Assembly: GCA_021157665.1 (NCBI GenBank)
Contig: JAGGWE010000237.1
Location: forward strand, 1-12,496
Direction: 5' to 3'
Length of the DNA: 12,496 nucleotides
DNA from: Sulfurimonas sp.
GTDB lineage: Bacteria; Campylobacterota; Campylobacteria; Campylobacterales; Sulfurimonadaceae
The notes below the pieces were generated by a model. That model had not been told where the DNA came from. It saw only the letters and a list, made by a program, of their open reading frames with translations, and did no database searches. Positions 4,879 to 12,470 of the stretch are shown here, piece by piece; the first letter of the stretch is position 1; each line of letters begins with the position of its first letter. The position numbers were made by a program, and so were the translations under genes.

Positions 4879-5779
4879 ATACTTTATTGATACTTAGTAG
4901 ATAATGTACAACATTATCAACAAAAGCATCATGTTTTCTTTCTTTTAGATAAGCAATATAAAACTTTCTTTCAATTTTATAGTTTTTAATTCTAGCTTCA
5001 AAAAGTTTTCCCTCTGCAATATCATCAGTAATAACATGTCGAGACATTATTGAAACTAAAGGTCTTTCAGCATTTTTATCAGAATGTAAAATAGTTTCTT
5101 TTATTGCTGTTGGACTTGATAATACACCTAAAACATTAAAGTTACTACATTGTACACCAATTTCTTCAAATACTTCAGATGTAATTTTTCTTGTATGTGA
5201 GTATTCATCTCTACAAATCCAATCAAAGTTAAAAAGATCATCAGCTTTTAATTGTTTTGGTATTGGTTGATTTGAGAATATCACAAGTTCATCTTCTACC
5301 CATTCTCTATAAATAATGTCATCTTTAAATACTGGAGACTCTATTAAAGCTAAATCTATTTTTTTATCTTCAAGTTGTTCTATAATTTCATCTGAAAGTG
5401 CAACATTCATAAAAACTTCATTATTAATTTTTTTCTTAATTTCACCAAGGTAGTTAGGAAGTATGTAGTTTCCAATGGAAAAAGAAGCACCCATAACAAA
5501 AGTAAACTCTTTATTTATAATTTTTAAAAGTTCTTTTTCACTACTTACTATTGCTTTATCAAGTTTTTGAGCAATTCTATATAGATCTTCACCCTCTTTA
5601 GTAAGAAGAATACCATTCTTTTTTCTCTCAACAATTTTAGTATCTAAATACTCTTCTATAAATTTTATTTGTTGAGTTACAGCAGGTTGTGAGATGCCAA
5701 GTTTAGCAGATGCCTTAGAAAAACTTTTTTCTTTAATTACCATTAAGAAAGTTTGTAATTTAGCAAAATCTTTTAACAT
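4877..5779 (-). CDS. LysR-type transcriptional regulator
   Basis: A 300-residue LTTR of standard length. The N-terminal winged HTH spans about residues 5-65: SFSKASAKLGISQPAVTQQI (19-38) is the classic LysR helix-turn-helix, followed by a linker helix (about 60-90). A periplasmic-binding-protein-like effector domain fills residues about 92-295. ATG at 5777-5779 is supported by AGGAA on the minus strand (5785-5789). It is divergent from the uvrD-like operon and converges on the cysK operon. LTTRs often control the divergent neighbour and themselves, but a housekeeping helicase operon is an unusual target. CysB-type control of cysK is conceivable, with no direct evidence. The co-inducer cannot be read from the sequence. 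Confidence 0.93.
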   Translation of the reverse strand: MLKDFAKLQTFLMVIKEKSFSKASAKLGISQPAVTQQIKFIEEYLDTKIVERKKNGILLTKEGEDLYRIAQKLDKAIVSSEKELLKIINKEFTFVMGASFSIGNYILPNYLGEIKKKINNEVFMNVALSDEIIEQLEDKKIDLALIESPVFKDDIIYREWVEDELVIFSNQPIPKQLKADDLFNFDWICRDEYSHTRKITSEVFEEIGVQCSNFNVLGVLSSPTAIKETILHSDKNAERPLVSIMSRHVITDDIAEGKLFEARIKNYKIERKFYIAYLKERKHDAFVDNVVHYLLSINKV

Positions 5780-5810
5780 AATAATTCCTATAAGTTATAT
5801 TGATAATAAA

Positions 5811-5831
5811 ATTATAACTCATAATTATAAT
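5811..5831. promoter_or_regulatory. Dyad in the LysR/helicase divergent gap, possible LTTR operator
   Basis: ATTATAA (5811-5817) and TTATAAT (5825-5831) form a perfect inverted repeat with a 7-nt spacer. This fits the inverted-repeat layout of LysR-type binding sites and overlaps a minus-strand TATAAT (complement of 5811-5816) that is a plausible -10 for the LysR gene about 32 nt upstream of its ATG. Autoregulation by promoter occlusion would follow. All dyad bases are A/T in an AT-rich gap, so chance symmetry is a real alternative. Confidence 0.35.
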
Positions 5832-5869
5832 TAAAGCAATAGTTTTGTAATAATTTACTAGATTTTAGC

Positions 5870-5875
5870 TATAAT
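5870..5875 (+). promoter_or_regulatory. -10 element of the uvrD-truB-csrA-ispE-smpB operon
   Basis: A perfect TATAAT preceded by TTTTAGC. It gives a predicted start near 5882 and a leader of about 35 nt. A TTGTAA at 5845-5850 is a possible but distant -35 (19-nt spacing). It is the only obvious promoter before the long run of same-strand genes that reaches the window end. Confidence 0.55.
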
Positions 5876-5916
5876 AGTATTAATTATAAAAATAGTTTTA
5901 GAGAGTGGAAATAGGT

Positions 5917-7965
5917 ATGGAAAAAATATTTAGTAACTTAAATAAGTCTCAGAGTGATGCGGTTAAAAAGACAGAGGGTCCTGTGTTGATTTTGGCTGGA
6001 GCAGGGAGTGGTAAGACAACAACGATTGTTTCAAGATTAGCTTACTTGATAGAGCATCTTGGAATTCCACCGTCCAATACACTTACACTTACTTTTACAA
6101 ATAAAGCTGCAAAAGAGATGAGAGAACGATCTCTTGCGATGATAGAAAATTGTAGTTATCCCCCTTTACTTTGTACTTTTCATAAGTTTGGCTTATTATT
6201 CTTGAAATTTAATATTCATCTTTTAAATCGTAAAAATAATTTTGTAGTTATTGATACTGATGATAAGAAAAGAATTATTAAAAAAATAAATTCAGAGATT
6301 CCTACTCCATTAATGGCAAGTGAAATTTCAAGATACAAAAACTCTTTAATGACTCCTGATGAAGCGTATAAACAAGCTGAACTTTTTCAGTATCAGCAAA
6401 TTGCAAAAGTTTATGATGAGTATGAAAAATATTTAAATGAAAATAATTTAGTAGATTTTGATGATTTAATCGCTTTGACATATAAATTATTAGAAGAAAA
6501 TCCAGAGTTAGCAAAAGTGACAAGTCAAAAATATCAGTACATAATGATAGATGAGTATCAAGATACAAATGAATTACAACTAAAACTAATCCAAAAGCTT
6601 TGTACTTCGCATAATAATATTTGTGTTGTTGGGGATGATGATCAAAGTATTTATGGCTGGCGTGGAGCTCATATTAGAAATATTATGGAGTTTGACCAAG
6701 ATTTTACTGGATGTTCAGTTTTCAAGCTAGAGGAAAATTATCGTTCTCGTACACCAATCTTAAAAGTAGCGAATGCACTTATTGAACATAATCGTTCGAG
6801 ACTAGGTAAAAAGCTGATAGCTACTCGTGGAAGTGGTGAAGATGTTACGATTTTAAATTCAAATGATGAAAATGAAGAAGCAAGAAAAATAGCTACAAAG
6901 ATTAATAAGCTTTTAGATTCTGGAATATCTGCAAATGATATAGCGATTCTTTATCGTGTAAATGTTTTAAGTCGTTCTATTGAAGAGGGACTAAATCGTT
7001 CTGGCATCTCTTATAAATTAGTTGGTGGACTTCGTTTTTATGATAGAGCAGAGATTAAAGATTTAATATCATATATTAGAGTAATAACAAACTTTCATGA
7101 TGATTTTTCTTTTAAAAGAATTGTAAATAAACCAAAAAGAGGTTTAGGAAAAGCTAGTTTGGACAAAATAGAATTAGCTTCTCATGAAAAAGGAGTTTCC
7201 CTATATGAGTTTGTAAAAACTACATCTCTTGCAAATCTTGAAACTCTTGTAAGAAAGAAAAATGCTAAAACATTAAAAGATTTTATAAAAAATATTCAAA
7301 AAGTTTCACTCGTTGCAAAAGAATCTACATATGAATTTATTGATATTTTAGAAGAAACTTTTCATCTTAAAGATATATACAAAGGTATGCAAGATGAGGC
7401 TGATAGAGTTCTAAATATGGATGAGTTTTATGGATTATTTCGTGATTTTATAAAAAAATCACCTGAATCTGGTTTAGATGAATTTTTAAATGAACTAACT
7501 CTTCAAAGTGAACAAGATCAAGTTGAAGGTGAATCTATCTACATGATGAGTATTCATGCTTCAAAAGGTTTAGAGTTTGATCATGTTTTTATTATCGGGA
7601 TAGAAGAGGGATTTTTACCACTTGTTGGAGAGGGAAGTGACTTAGAAGAGGAGAGACGATTAGGTTATGTTGCTTTTACTAGGGCTAAAGATACTCTAAC
7701 TCTTTCACATGCAGGGAGTAGATTTTATAAAGGTCGTAGAAGTGATTTACAAAAAAGTAGATTTTTTAATGAATCTGGACTTTGTGAAGGTTCACTTATA
7801 GTTGAGAAAAACACAGCTTTTAAGAAAGGTGATTTAGTTCGACATAAGATTTTTGGAACGGGTAGAGTTATTGGAGTGAGTAAATCTGGAAGAGAATTTA
7901 AATTAAGTATTAATTTTGCAGGAAATAAAAAAGATATTTTAGCCTCTTTTATAGAAAAACTATGA
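5917..7965 (+). CDS. uvrD: UvrD/PcrA/Rep-type superfamily 1 DNA helicase
   Basis: A 682-residue 3'-5' SF1A helicase for DNA repair and replication restart. Motifs run in order: the Q-motif in SNLNKSQSDAV near the N-terminus, Walker A GAGSGKTTT (28-36) and motif Ib TFTNKAAKEMRER. These are followed by Walker B IDEYQDTN, motif III GDDDQSIYGWRGA, motif IV YRSR, motif V MSIHASKGLEFDHV and motif VI EERRLGYVAFTRAK. A C-terminal KKGDLVRHKIFGTGRVIGV segment is the Tudor-like RNA polymerase-binding element of PcrA/UvrD. ATG at 5917 is preferred because family proteins begin at this point and GGA lies 7 nt upstream; an in-frame GTG at 5905 would add four residues. C. jejuni has a Rep-annotated helicase in this position, as I recall. 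It overlaps truB by 4 nt (ATGA). Confidence 0.95.
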   Translation: MEKIFSNLNKSQSDAVKKTEGPVLILAGAGSGKTTTIVSRLAYLIEHLGIPPSNTLTLTFTNKAAKEMRERSLAMIENCSYPPLLCTFHKFGLLFLKFNIHLLNRKNNFVVIDTDDKKRIIKKINSEIPTPLMASEISRYKNSLMTPDEAYKQAELFQYQQIAKVYDEYEKYLNENNLVDFDDLIALTYKLLEENPELAKVTSQKYQYIMIDEYQDTNELQLKLIQKLCTSHNNICVVGDDDQSIYGWRGAHIRNIMEFDQDFTGCSVFKLEENYRSRTPILKVANALIEHNRSRLGKKLIATRGSGEDVTILNSNDENEEARKIATKINKLLDSGISANDIAILYRVNVLSRSIEEGLNRSGISYKLVGGLRFYDRAEIKDLISYIRVITNFHDDFSFKRIVNKPKRGLGKASLDKIELASHEKGVSLYEFVKTTSLANLETLVRKKNAKTLKDFIKNIQKVSLVAKESTYEFIDILEETFHLKDIYKGMQDEADRVLNMDEFYGLFRDFIKKSPESGLDEFLNELTLQSEQDQVEGESIYMMSIHASKGLEFDHVFIIGIEEGFLPLVGEGSDLEEERRLGYVAFTRAKDTLTLSHAGSRFYKGRRSDLQKSRFFNESGLCEGSLIVEKNTAFKKGDLVRHKIFGTGRVIGVSKSGREFKLSINFAGNKKDILASFIEKL

Positions 7966-8786
7966 ATCGACTTTTTGTAGCTTATAAACCTTCAGGAATA
8001 GGTTCAAACCTATTTCTCTCAAAATTAAAAAGAAAATATAACAATAAGAAAGCTGGTTTTACGGGTACACTAGATCCTTTTGCAAAGGGTGTTTTGATTA
8101 TAGGTATGGGTTCTCATACTAAGTTGTTTCGTTTTTTAGATAAAACTCCAAAAACATATAGAGCTACTTTGTGGTTGGGTGCTAATTCTGATAGTTTAGA
8201 TACTGAGATGATTGAAAATGTCGAGATTTTAGATGAACTTCCACATGCCAAGATAGCTGAGGTTGTAAAATCTTTAGAGGGTGAATTAGAATATGAACCA
8301 CCTATTTTTAGTGCAAAACAAATAAATGGAAAAAGAGCTTACGATTTAGCACGAGCAGGGATAGAATTTACCTTAAATAAAATAAATTCTACTATATACG
8401 AGAGTAAACTTATAAGCTATTCCCACCCTTTTGTAACTTTTGAAGCTACAGTTTCAGAGGGTACTTATATCCGTTCTTTGGGGCGAATAATCTCAAATAG
8501 ACTTGGAGTAAAGTATGGAAGTTTAAGTGCTTTAGAGAGATTGAATGAGGGTAAATTTAAGTATGAAAATGAGAAAGAACTTGATATAAAAGAATCTTTA
8601 AATATTCCGTTAAATAGATACCTTGGTGATATGGATAATCTAAAATATGGAAGAGTTCTTGCTTTAGAAGATTTAGAGATACAAAAAGAGGGATACTATT
8701 GGTTTGATAATGGTGATAATATCTCTATAATAAATATACAAGATAAAAAAGTAAAATATGAATTAGGCAGGATTTACACATGTTAG
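7962..8786 (+). CDS. truB: tRNA pseudouridine-55 synthase
   Basis: A 274-residue TruB, which isomerises U55 in the T loop of tRNAs. The N-terminal YKPSGIGSN region is followed by AGFTGTLDPFAKGVL, whose D38 is the catalytic aspartate. PIFSAKQINGKRAYDLAR (about 119-136) is the substrate-clamping motif, and VSEGTYIRSLGRII is the conserved late motif with the tyrosine-isoleucine-arginine core. It is about 40 residues shorter than E. coli TruB, with a reduced C-terminal domain. The start overlaps the helicase stop (ATGA) and its end overlaps csrA by 7 nt, implying coupled translation. Confidence 0.96.
   Translation: MNRLFVAYKPSGIGSNLFLSKLKRKYNNKKAGFTGTLDPFAKGVLIIGMGSHTKLFRFLDKTPKTYRATLWLGANSDSLDTEMIENVEILDELPHAKIAEVVKSLEGELEYEPPIFSAKQINGKRAYDLARAGIEFTLNKINSTIYESKLISYSHPFVTFEATVSEGTYIRSLGRIISNRLGVKYGSLSALERLNEGKFKYENEKELDIKESLNIPLNRYLGDMDNLKYGRVLALEDLEIQKEGYYWFDNGDNISIINIQDKKVKYELGRIYTC
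8241..8250 (+). repeat. CCACATGCC motif, copy 4 (in truB)
   Basis: CCACATGCCA preceded by TT and followed by AG, read as Pro-His-Ala-Lys. Confidence 0.6.
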
Positions 8787-9013
8787 TACTTGCAAGAAAA
8801 TTAGATGAATCAATAGTTATTGGTGATGATATAGTGATTAAAGTTATATCTGTTGATAAGGGTGTAGTGAAGTTTGGTATAGATGCTCCAAAAGATATTT
8901 CAATAGTAAGAAGTGAACTTTTAGAAGATGTAAAAGAGTCTAATTTAGCTGCTTCAAAAGAGGTGGATTCTGGAAGTGTAAACCTTCTTAGTAAGCTTAT
9001 AGAAAAAAAATAA
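8780..9013 (+). CDS. csrA: Carbon storage regulator CsrA
   Basis: A 77-residue RNA-binding translational regulator. The first 50 residues are canonical: MLVLARK supplies L4 and R6, GIDAPKDISIVR carries the conserved GxxAP turn and the RNA-contacting R44, and a short helix follows. CsrA dimers bind GGA motifs in mRNA leaders; in Campylobacterota flagellin mRNA is the known main target and FliW is the antagonist. The C-terminal tail (about 55-77) extends beyond E. coli CsrA (61 aa), as is usual in lineages using FliW. The ATG lies inside the end of truB (7-nt overlap) with AGG-GG sequences about 8 nt upstream. No fliW is in the window. Confidence 0.97.
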   Translation: MLVLARKLDESIVIGDDIVIKVISVDKGVVKFGIDAPKDISIVRSELLEDVKESNLAASKEVDSGSVNLLSKLIEKK

Positions 9014-9016
9014 GTT

Positions 9017-9799
9017 ATGAAAATTTATAAGGCACATGCCAAGGTAAATATTTTTTTAAAAATCACAGGTTTAAGAGATAATTATCATGAAATTATTAGT
9101 AGGTTTATGAAAGTAAATTCACTTTATGATGAGTTGTCTTTTTTTCCAAAAAAAGAGGAGGTTTTTAAGATTGTAGGTAAGTTTTCTTGCTCAACAGAAC
9201 AAAATACAATCTATAAAGCTTATCTCGCACTAAAAAAAATGACTAACTCCGAAGCTTTAGAGAAGTTGATGAAAACTCATGGTGTTGAGGTTAAGAAATC
9301 TATTCCAGCTTTTGCAGGTTTAGGTGGTGGAAGTAGTGACGCTGCAACTTATCTAAAAATGTGTAATGAGGTTTTACATCTTGGATTAAGTCTAAATGAA
9401 CTAGCAAAAATAGGTTTAGAGGTTGGAGCAGATGTTCCATTTTTTATATATGGATATAATAGTGCAAATGTAAGTGGGATAGGTGAAGTGGTAGAGGAGT
9501 TTAAAGAACCCCTTTTAGATTTTGAAATCTTTACTCCAAAAGTAGAGATAAGCACCCCAAAAGTTTATCAAATATATAGAGCAGATTTTTATGCCCCAAT
9601 AGATGGTTTTGAGAGAGAAAAATTAAAACAAACTACATCAAAAGAGATTTTAAAAACTATGGATGTATCACAAGCAAATGACTTGTTTAAACCAGCTATG
9701 CAAGAGTATAAAGAGTTAAAAAATCATTATGAACATACTTGGCATTTTAGTGGAAGTGGGAGTAGTTTTTTTAGGGTTAAAAAGGAAGAAAATGGGTGA
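9017..9799 (+). CDS. ispE: 4-diphosphocytidyl-2-C-methyl-D-erythritol kinase
   Basis: A 260-residue GHMP-family kinase catalysing the ATP-dependent phosphorylation step of the MEP isoprenoid pathway. The N-terminal AHAKVNIFLKI motif holds the substrate lysine K9, DNYHEI follows, the ATP loop is GLGGGSSDAA (101-110), and GADVPFF gives the catalytic aspartate D139. FSGSGSSFF near the end is the third GHMP motif. It is somewhat shorter than the E. coli enzyme (283 aa). The start is 3 nt after the csrA stop with no good Shine-Dalgarno, so coupling to csrA translation is likely. Its last 8 nt overlap smpB. Confidence 0.95.
   Translation: MKIYKAHAKVNIFLKITGLRDNYHEIISRFMKVNSLYDELSFFPKKEEVFKIVGKFSCSTEQNTIYKAYLALKKMTNSEALEKLMKTHGVEVKKSIPAFAGLGGGSSDAATYLKMCNEVLHLGLSLNELAKIGLEVGADVPFFIYGYNSANVSGIGEVVEEFKEPLLDFEIFTPKVEISTPKVYQIYRADFYAPIDGFEREKLKQTTSKEILKTMDVSQANDLFKPAMQEYKELKNHYEHTWHFSGSGSSFFRVKKEENG
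9032..9041 (+). repeat. CCACATGCC-like motif, copy 5 (in ispE)
   Basis: GCACATGCCA, one mismatch at the first base from the common word, followed by AG. It encodes Ala-His-Ala-Lys at the start of ispE, where the AK of the conserved kinase motif falls, so part of it is constrained by the protein. Confidence 0.4.
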
Positions 9800-10244
9800 A
9801 ACATTAGCAAAAAATAAAAAAGCCTATCATGATTATTTTATAGAAGAGAAGTTTGAGGCTGGGATGGTTTTGACTGGTAGTGAGGTTAAAGGGATTCGTG
9901 CAAAAAGAGTGAATTTAAAAGATAGTTTTATCCGTTTTGTTGGAGATGAGGCTTTTCTATTTAATGCCCATATTGGACGACTTACAACTACTCACCATTT
10001 TTATGGTCATGAAGAGAGAGGAAGTAGAAAACTTTTACTTCATAGAAAACAGTTAGATAAAATGTTAAAAGCAGTAAATCGTGATGGTTATACAGTTGTA
10101 CCATTGCAGTTGTATTTTAATGCTAGAAATATTGTAAAACTTCAGATTGCTATTGCAAAAGGTAAACAGTTGCATGATAAGAGAAATGATTTGAAAGAAA
10201 AAGACCAAAAAAGAGATATTGCTCGCTCTATGAAGGATTATTAA
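9792..10244 (+). CDS. smpB: SsrA-binding protein SmpB
   Basis: A 150-residue tmRNA-binding protein that loads tmRNA into stalled ribosomes for trans-translation. NKKAYHDYFIEEKFEAGMVL begins the OB-fold barrel, TGSEVKGIRAKRVNLKDSF is the best-conserved family block, and GHEERGSRKLLLHRKQLDKM follows. GKQLHDKRNDLKEKDQKRDI is the basic C-terminal tail that forms a helix in the mRNA channel. A longer in-frame start at 9729 would add 21 residues unlike SmpB. The ATG at 9792 has AAAGGA five bases upstream and gives the family length, so it is chosen. It overlaps ispE by 8 nt. The ssrA RNA gene is not in this window. Confidence 0.96.
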   Translation: MGETLAKNKKAYHDYFIEEKFEAGMVLTGSEVKGIRAKRVNLKDSFIRFVGDEAFLFNAHIGRLTTTHHFYGHEERGSRKLLLHRKQLDKMLKAVNRDGYTVVPLQLYFNARNIVKLQIAIAKGKQLHDKRNDLKEKDQKRDIARSMKDY

Positions 10245-11114
10245 ATGAAGATTTTAGTTTTAGTAGGGTTTATTAGTTCGCTACTTTTTTCTTTTAATTT
10301 TAATATCTCCGATACTGCTATATCAAATGGTGCGACTTCACTTATAGAGTTTAATAAAGAGAATGGTCTCAAATATGAGAAGCTAACTTTAGGAAAAAAA
10401 AGTTTTAAAGTTTATCAACATCCAACTGATAAAACTAAAATGTATGCACTTTTACCGATTAGTTATTATGAAAAACCTAGTGATAAAATGGTGGATATTT
10501 ATTATAAAGAGAATGGTTCTGTAAAAAATAAGTCAATTTCTGTAAAAATTAAAGATGGCAAATATAAAAAAGAGAAAATTCAAGTTACAAAATCTAAGGT
10601 AAATCCACATAAAAAATATAATGATAGAATCTCAAAAGAGTATCATGAAGCTATGAAGATTTATGGGACTTCTACAAAAGAAAACTACTTAAGTACTGAG
10701 TTTATGTTGCCACTTGATAGTTTTATAACAAGTGATTTTGGAAAGGCTAGAGTCTATAATGATACTTTAAAAGGGTATCATAGTGGAACTGATTTTCGTG
10801 CAAAAGTCGGTACTCCAATAGTTGCTAGTAATGATGGAGTAGTTGTTTTAGCTAAAGATAGATTTTATGCAGGTGGAACAGTTTTAATTGACCATGGACA
10901 AGGTGTTTATACCTGCTATTATCATATGAGTAAATTTGATGTAAAAGTAAATCAAAAAATTAAAAAAGGTAAAATTATTGGACTCTCAGGAAAAAGTGGA
11001 CGAGTAAGTGGACCACATCTTCATTTTGGAGTACGAGTGGGTGGAGTTCAAGTTGATCCACTACAATTTTTAGCACTTATGAATAAAAATTTATTAAATA
11101 AAGAGGAAAAATAA
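10245..11114 (+). CDS. Secreted M23-family peptidoglycan endopeptidase
   Basis: A 289-residue zinc metallopeptidase expected to cut peptide cross-links in the periplasm. Residues 1-16 form a Sec-type signal peptide (basic MK start, hydrophobic core) without a clear lipobox. Residues about 20-150 are an N-terminal accessory domain rich in beta strands and lysines. The LytM/M23 domain follows: H179 and D183 (YHSGTDF) and H260 (HLHFGV) are the zinc ligands, with H227 (YYHMSKF) and H258 as catalytic histidines. All are present, so it should be active. Similar enzymes shape helical and curved cells in this phylum. AAGGA lies 7 nt before the ATG, which directly abuts the smpB stop; a TPR gene follows after 3 nt. 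Confidence 0.92.
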   Translation: MKILVLVGFISSLLFSFNFNISDTAISNGATSLIEFNKENGLKYEKLTLGKKSFKVYQHPTDKTKMYALLPISYYEKPSDKMVDIYYKENGSVKNKSISVKIKDGKYKKEKIQVTKSKVNPHKKYNDRISKEYHEAMKIYGTSTKENYLSTEFMLPLDSFITSDFGKARVYNDTLKGYHSGTDFRAKVGTPIVASNDGVVVLAKDRFYAGGTVLIDHGQGVYTCYYHMSKFDVKVNQKIKKGKIIGLSGKSGRVSGPHLHFGVRVGGVQVDPLQFLALMNKNLLNKEEK

Positions 11115-11117
11115 ACT

Positions 11118-11726
11118 ATGACACTTTTTCAATTATTAATGCTTGGAGCATCAGCTTTTTTTGCATTTAAACTATATGAGCATGTACAAACGCTACAAGA
11201 ACCAAAAAATGAACAAAACAATACTAATCCACATGCCAACAATGAGCAAAAAAGTGCAGATACTTTCTCCCCATTTTCACCAGAGGCTTTAGTTGAAAAA
11301 GCTGATATTGCTTTTGAAGAAAAGGAATTTGAGAGAGCTTTAGCACTTTTAAATGAAGCAAATGCAAAAGAGCCAAACAATAATGAGATATTATTTAAAA
11401 TTGCATATATCTTGCAAAAAAGCGGTGATAATAATGGAGCATTAAAGTATTATAAAGAAGCACTTGTACTAGATAAAAATAATGAGTTTATACATAACTC
11501 AATGGCTAGTATTTATAGAGAAAATGGTGAGTTTACATCAGCAAAAATGCATTTAAAAGATTCACTAGAGATAGATGGTGAAAATCCTATAACTTATTAT
11601 AATTATGGAAATCTTTTAGTAGATATGGAGCATAATGAAGAGGCTATAGAGATGTATAAAAAAGCTATGGAGCTAAATCCAGAGTTTGATGAAGCTAAAG
11701 TTGAGTTAGAAAAGCTACAAGGATAA
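11118..11726 (+). CDS. Membrane-anchored TPR protein
   Basis: A 202-residue protein with one N-terminal hydrophobic segment (about residues 3-20) that looks like an uncleaved membrane anchor. An Asn/Gln-rich linker (about 25-50) and then about four tetratricopeptide repeats (55-88, 89-122, 123-156, 157-190) follow. The last repeats show the classic pattern (NYGNLLVDMEHNEEAIEMYKKAMELNP). TPR arrays are scaffolds for protein partners; no enzymatic residues are seen. Lying 3 nt after a periplasmic M23 endopeptidase, it could help organise envelope enzymes, but that is only context. The gene downstream starts 5 nt later. Confidence 0.85.
   Translation: MTLFQLLMLGASAFFAFKLYEHVQTLQEPKNEQNNTNPHANNEQKSADTFSPFSPEALVEKADIAFEEKEFERALALLNEANAKEPNNNEILFKIAYILQKSGDNNGALKYYKEALVLDKNNEFIHNSMASIYRENGEFTSAKMHLKDSLEIDGENPITYYNYGNLLVDMEHNEEAIEMYKKAMELNPEFDEAKVELEKLQG
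11229..11238 (+). repeat. CCACATGCC motif, copy 6 (in TPR gene)
   Basis: CCACATGCCA preceded by T, encoding Pro-His-Ala in the low-complexity linker, where the protein sequence is unlikely to be constrained. This is a strong hint that the DNA word itself is kept. Confidence 0.6.
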
Positions 11727-11731
11727 AGTTT

Positions 11732-12454
11732 ATGAAACTTTTAGATATTTATAAATTTCTTGATGAATTGTCTCCTTTTGAATTACAAGAAAAGTGGGAT
11801 AATTCTGGTCTTATGATAGGTGAATTTTCTCATAATATTCAAAAAATTGCATTAAGTATTGATGTAGATGAAGAGTTGATAGATTCTCTTGAAGAAGATA
11901 CACTTTTAATCACTCATCACCCTATAATTTTTGGTGGATTAAAACAGTTAGAATTTAACAAATATCCAGCAAATTTAATTCAAAAAATGATAAGAAAAAA
12001 CATCTCAAATATTGCTATGCATACCAATTTTGACCAAACTCATCTAAATAATTATGTAGCCCAAGAGGTACTTGGCTATAAAATTGTAAAAAAAGATGGA
12101 TTTATCGCTTATCTTGAAGTAAATGAAAGATTTGATGAGTTTGCAAGTAAAATTTCTACTATTTTTAAGCTTCCACATGCCAAAGTTGTTAAGTGTCATG
12201 AACAGATTGAAAATGTCGCTCTCGTCACTGGTTCTGGTTGTTCACTTATTAAGTCAATTGAGGCAGATTGCTTTTTAACAGGTGATATAAAATATCATGA
12301 TGCGATGGAAGCAAAAAGTATAAATTTGTCACTTATTGACATCGGACATTTTGAATCTGAACACTTTTTTGCCCAAATTTTAGAGAAACATTTGAAAATT
12401 TTAGGTTTAAAAGTTATAATTGCGTCATCAAAGAATCCGTTCACATATATTTAA
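11732..12454 (+). CDS. Nif3-like (DUF34/YbgI family) dinuclear metal-centre protein
   Basis: A 240-residue member of the Nif3-like family, which forms hexameric rings with a two-metal site. EKWDNSGLMIG (20-30) is the signature near the N-terminus. Likely metal ligands are H62 and H63 (THHPIIF), D101 (AMHTNFDQTH) and, near the C-terminus, H206 and E210 (IGHFESEH). The GDIKYHDAM segment (184-192) is also conserved. The biochemical role of the family is unsettled; some members are linked to cyclohydrolase-like activity or metal handling. The length matches E. coli YbgI (247 aa), and the central insert of longer homologues is absent. It is followed after 16 nt by another gene, a pairing I recall from C. 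jejuni. Confidence 0.92.
   Translation: MKLLDIYKFLDELSPFELQEKWDNSGLMIGEFSHNIQKIALSIDVDEELIDSLEEDTLLITHHPIIFGGLKQLEFNKYPANLIQKMIRKNISNIAMHTNFDQTHLNNYVAQEVLGYKIVKKDGFIAYLEVNERFDEFASKISTIFKLPHAKVVKCHEQIENVALVTGSGCSLIKSIEADCFLTGDIKYHDAMEAKSINLSLIDIGHFESEHFFAQILEKHLKILGLKVIIASSKNPFTYI
12173..12182 (+). repeat. CCACATGCC motif, copy 7 (in Nif3-like gene)
   Basis: CCACATGCCA preceded by TT and followed by AAG, encoding Pro-His-Ala-Lys as in truB. Confidence 0.6.
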
Positions 12455-12470
12455 TCCAAAAAGGAACCTA

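Noticed and set aside
6302..6568. Antisense open frame within the helicase gene
   Set aside because: Shadow of the helicase coding sequence; no ribosome binding site or recognisable domain.
7706..7714. CACATGCAG as a further copy of the CCACATGCC word
   Set aside because: It differs at several positions from the 11-base consensus; counting such near matches would inflate the repeat.
9729..9791. Longer N-terminus for SmpB
   Set aside because: The added residues overlap ispE in another frame, do not resemble SmpB, and lack the AAAGGA that precedes the ATG at 9792.
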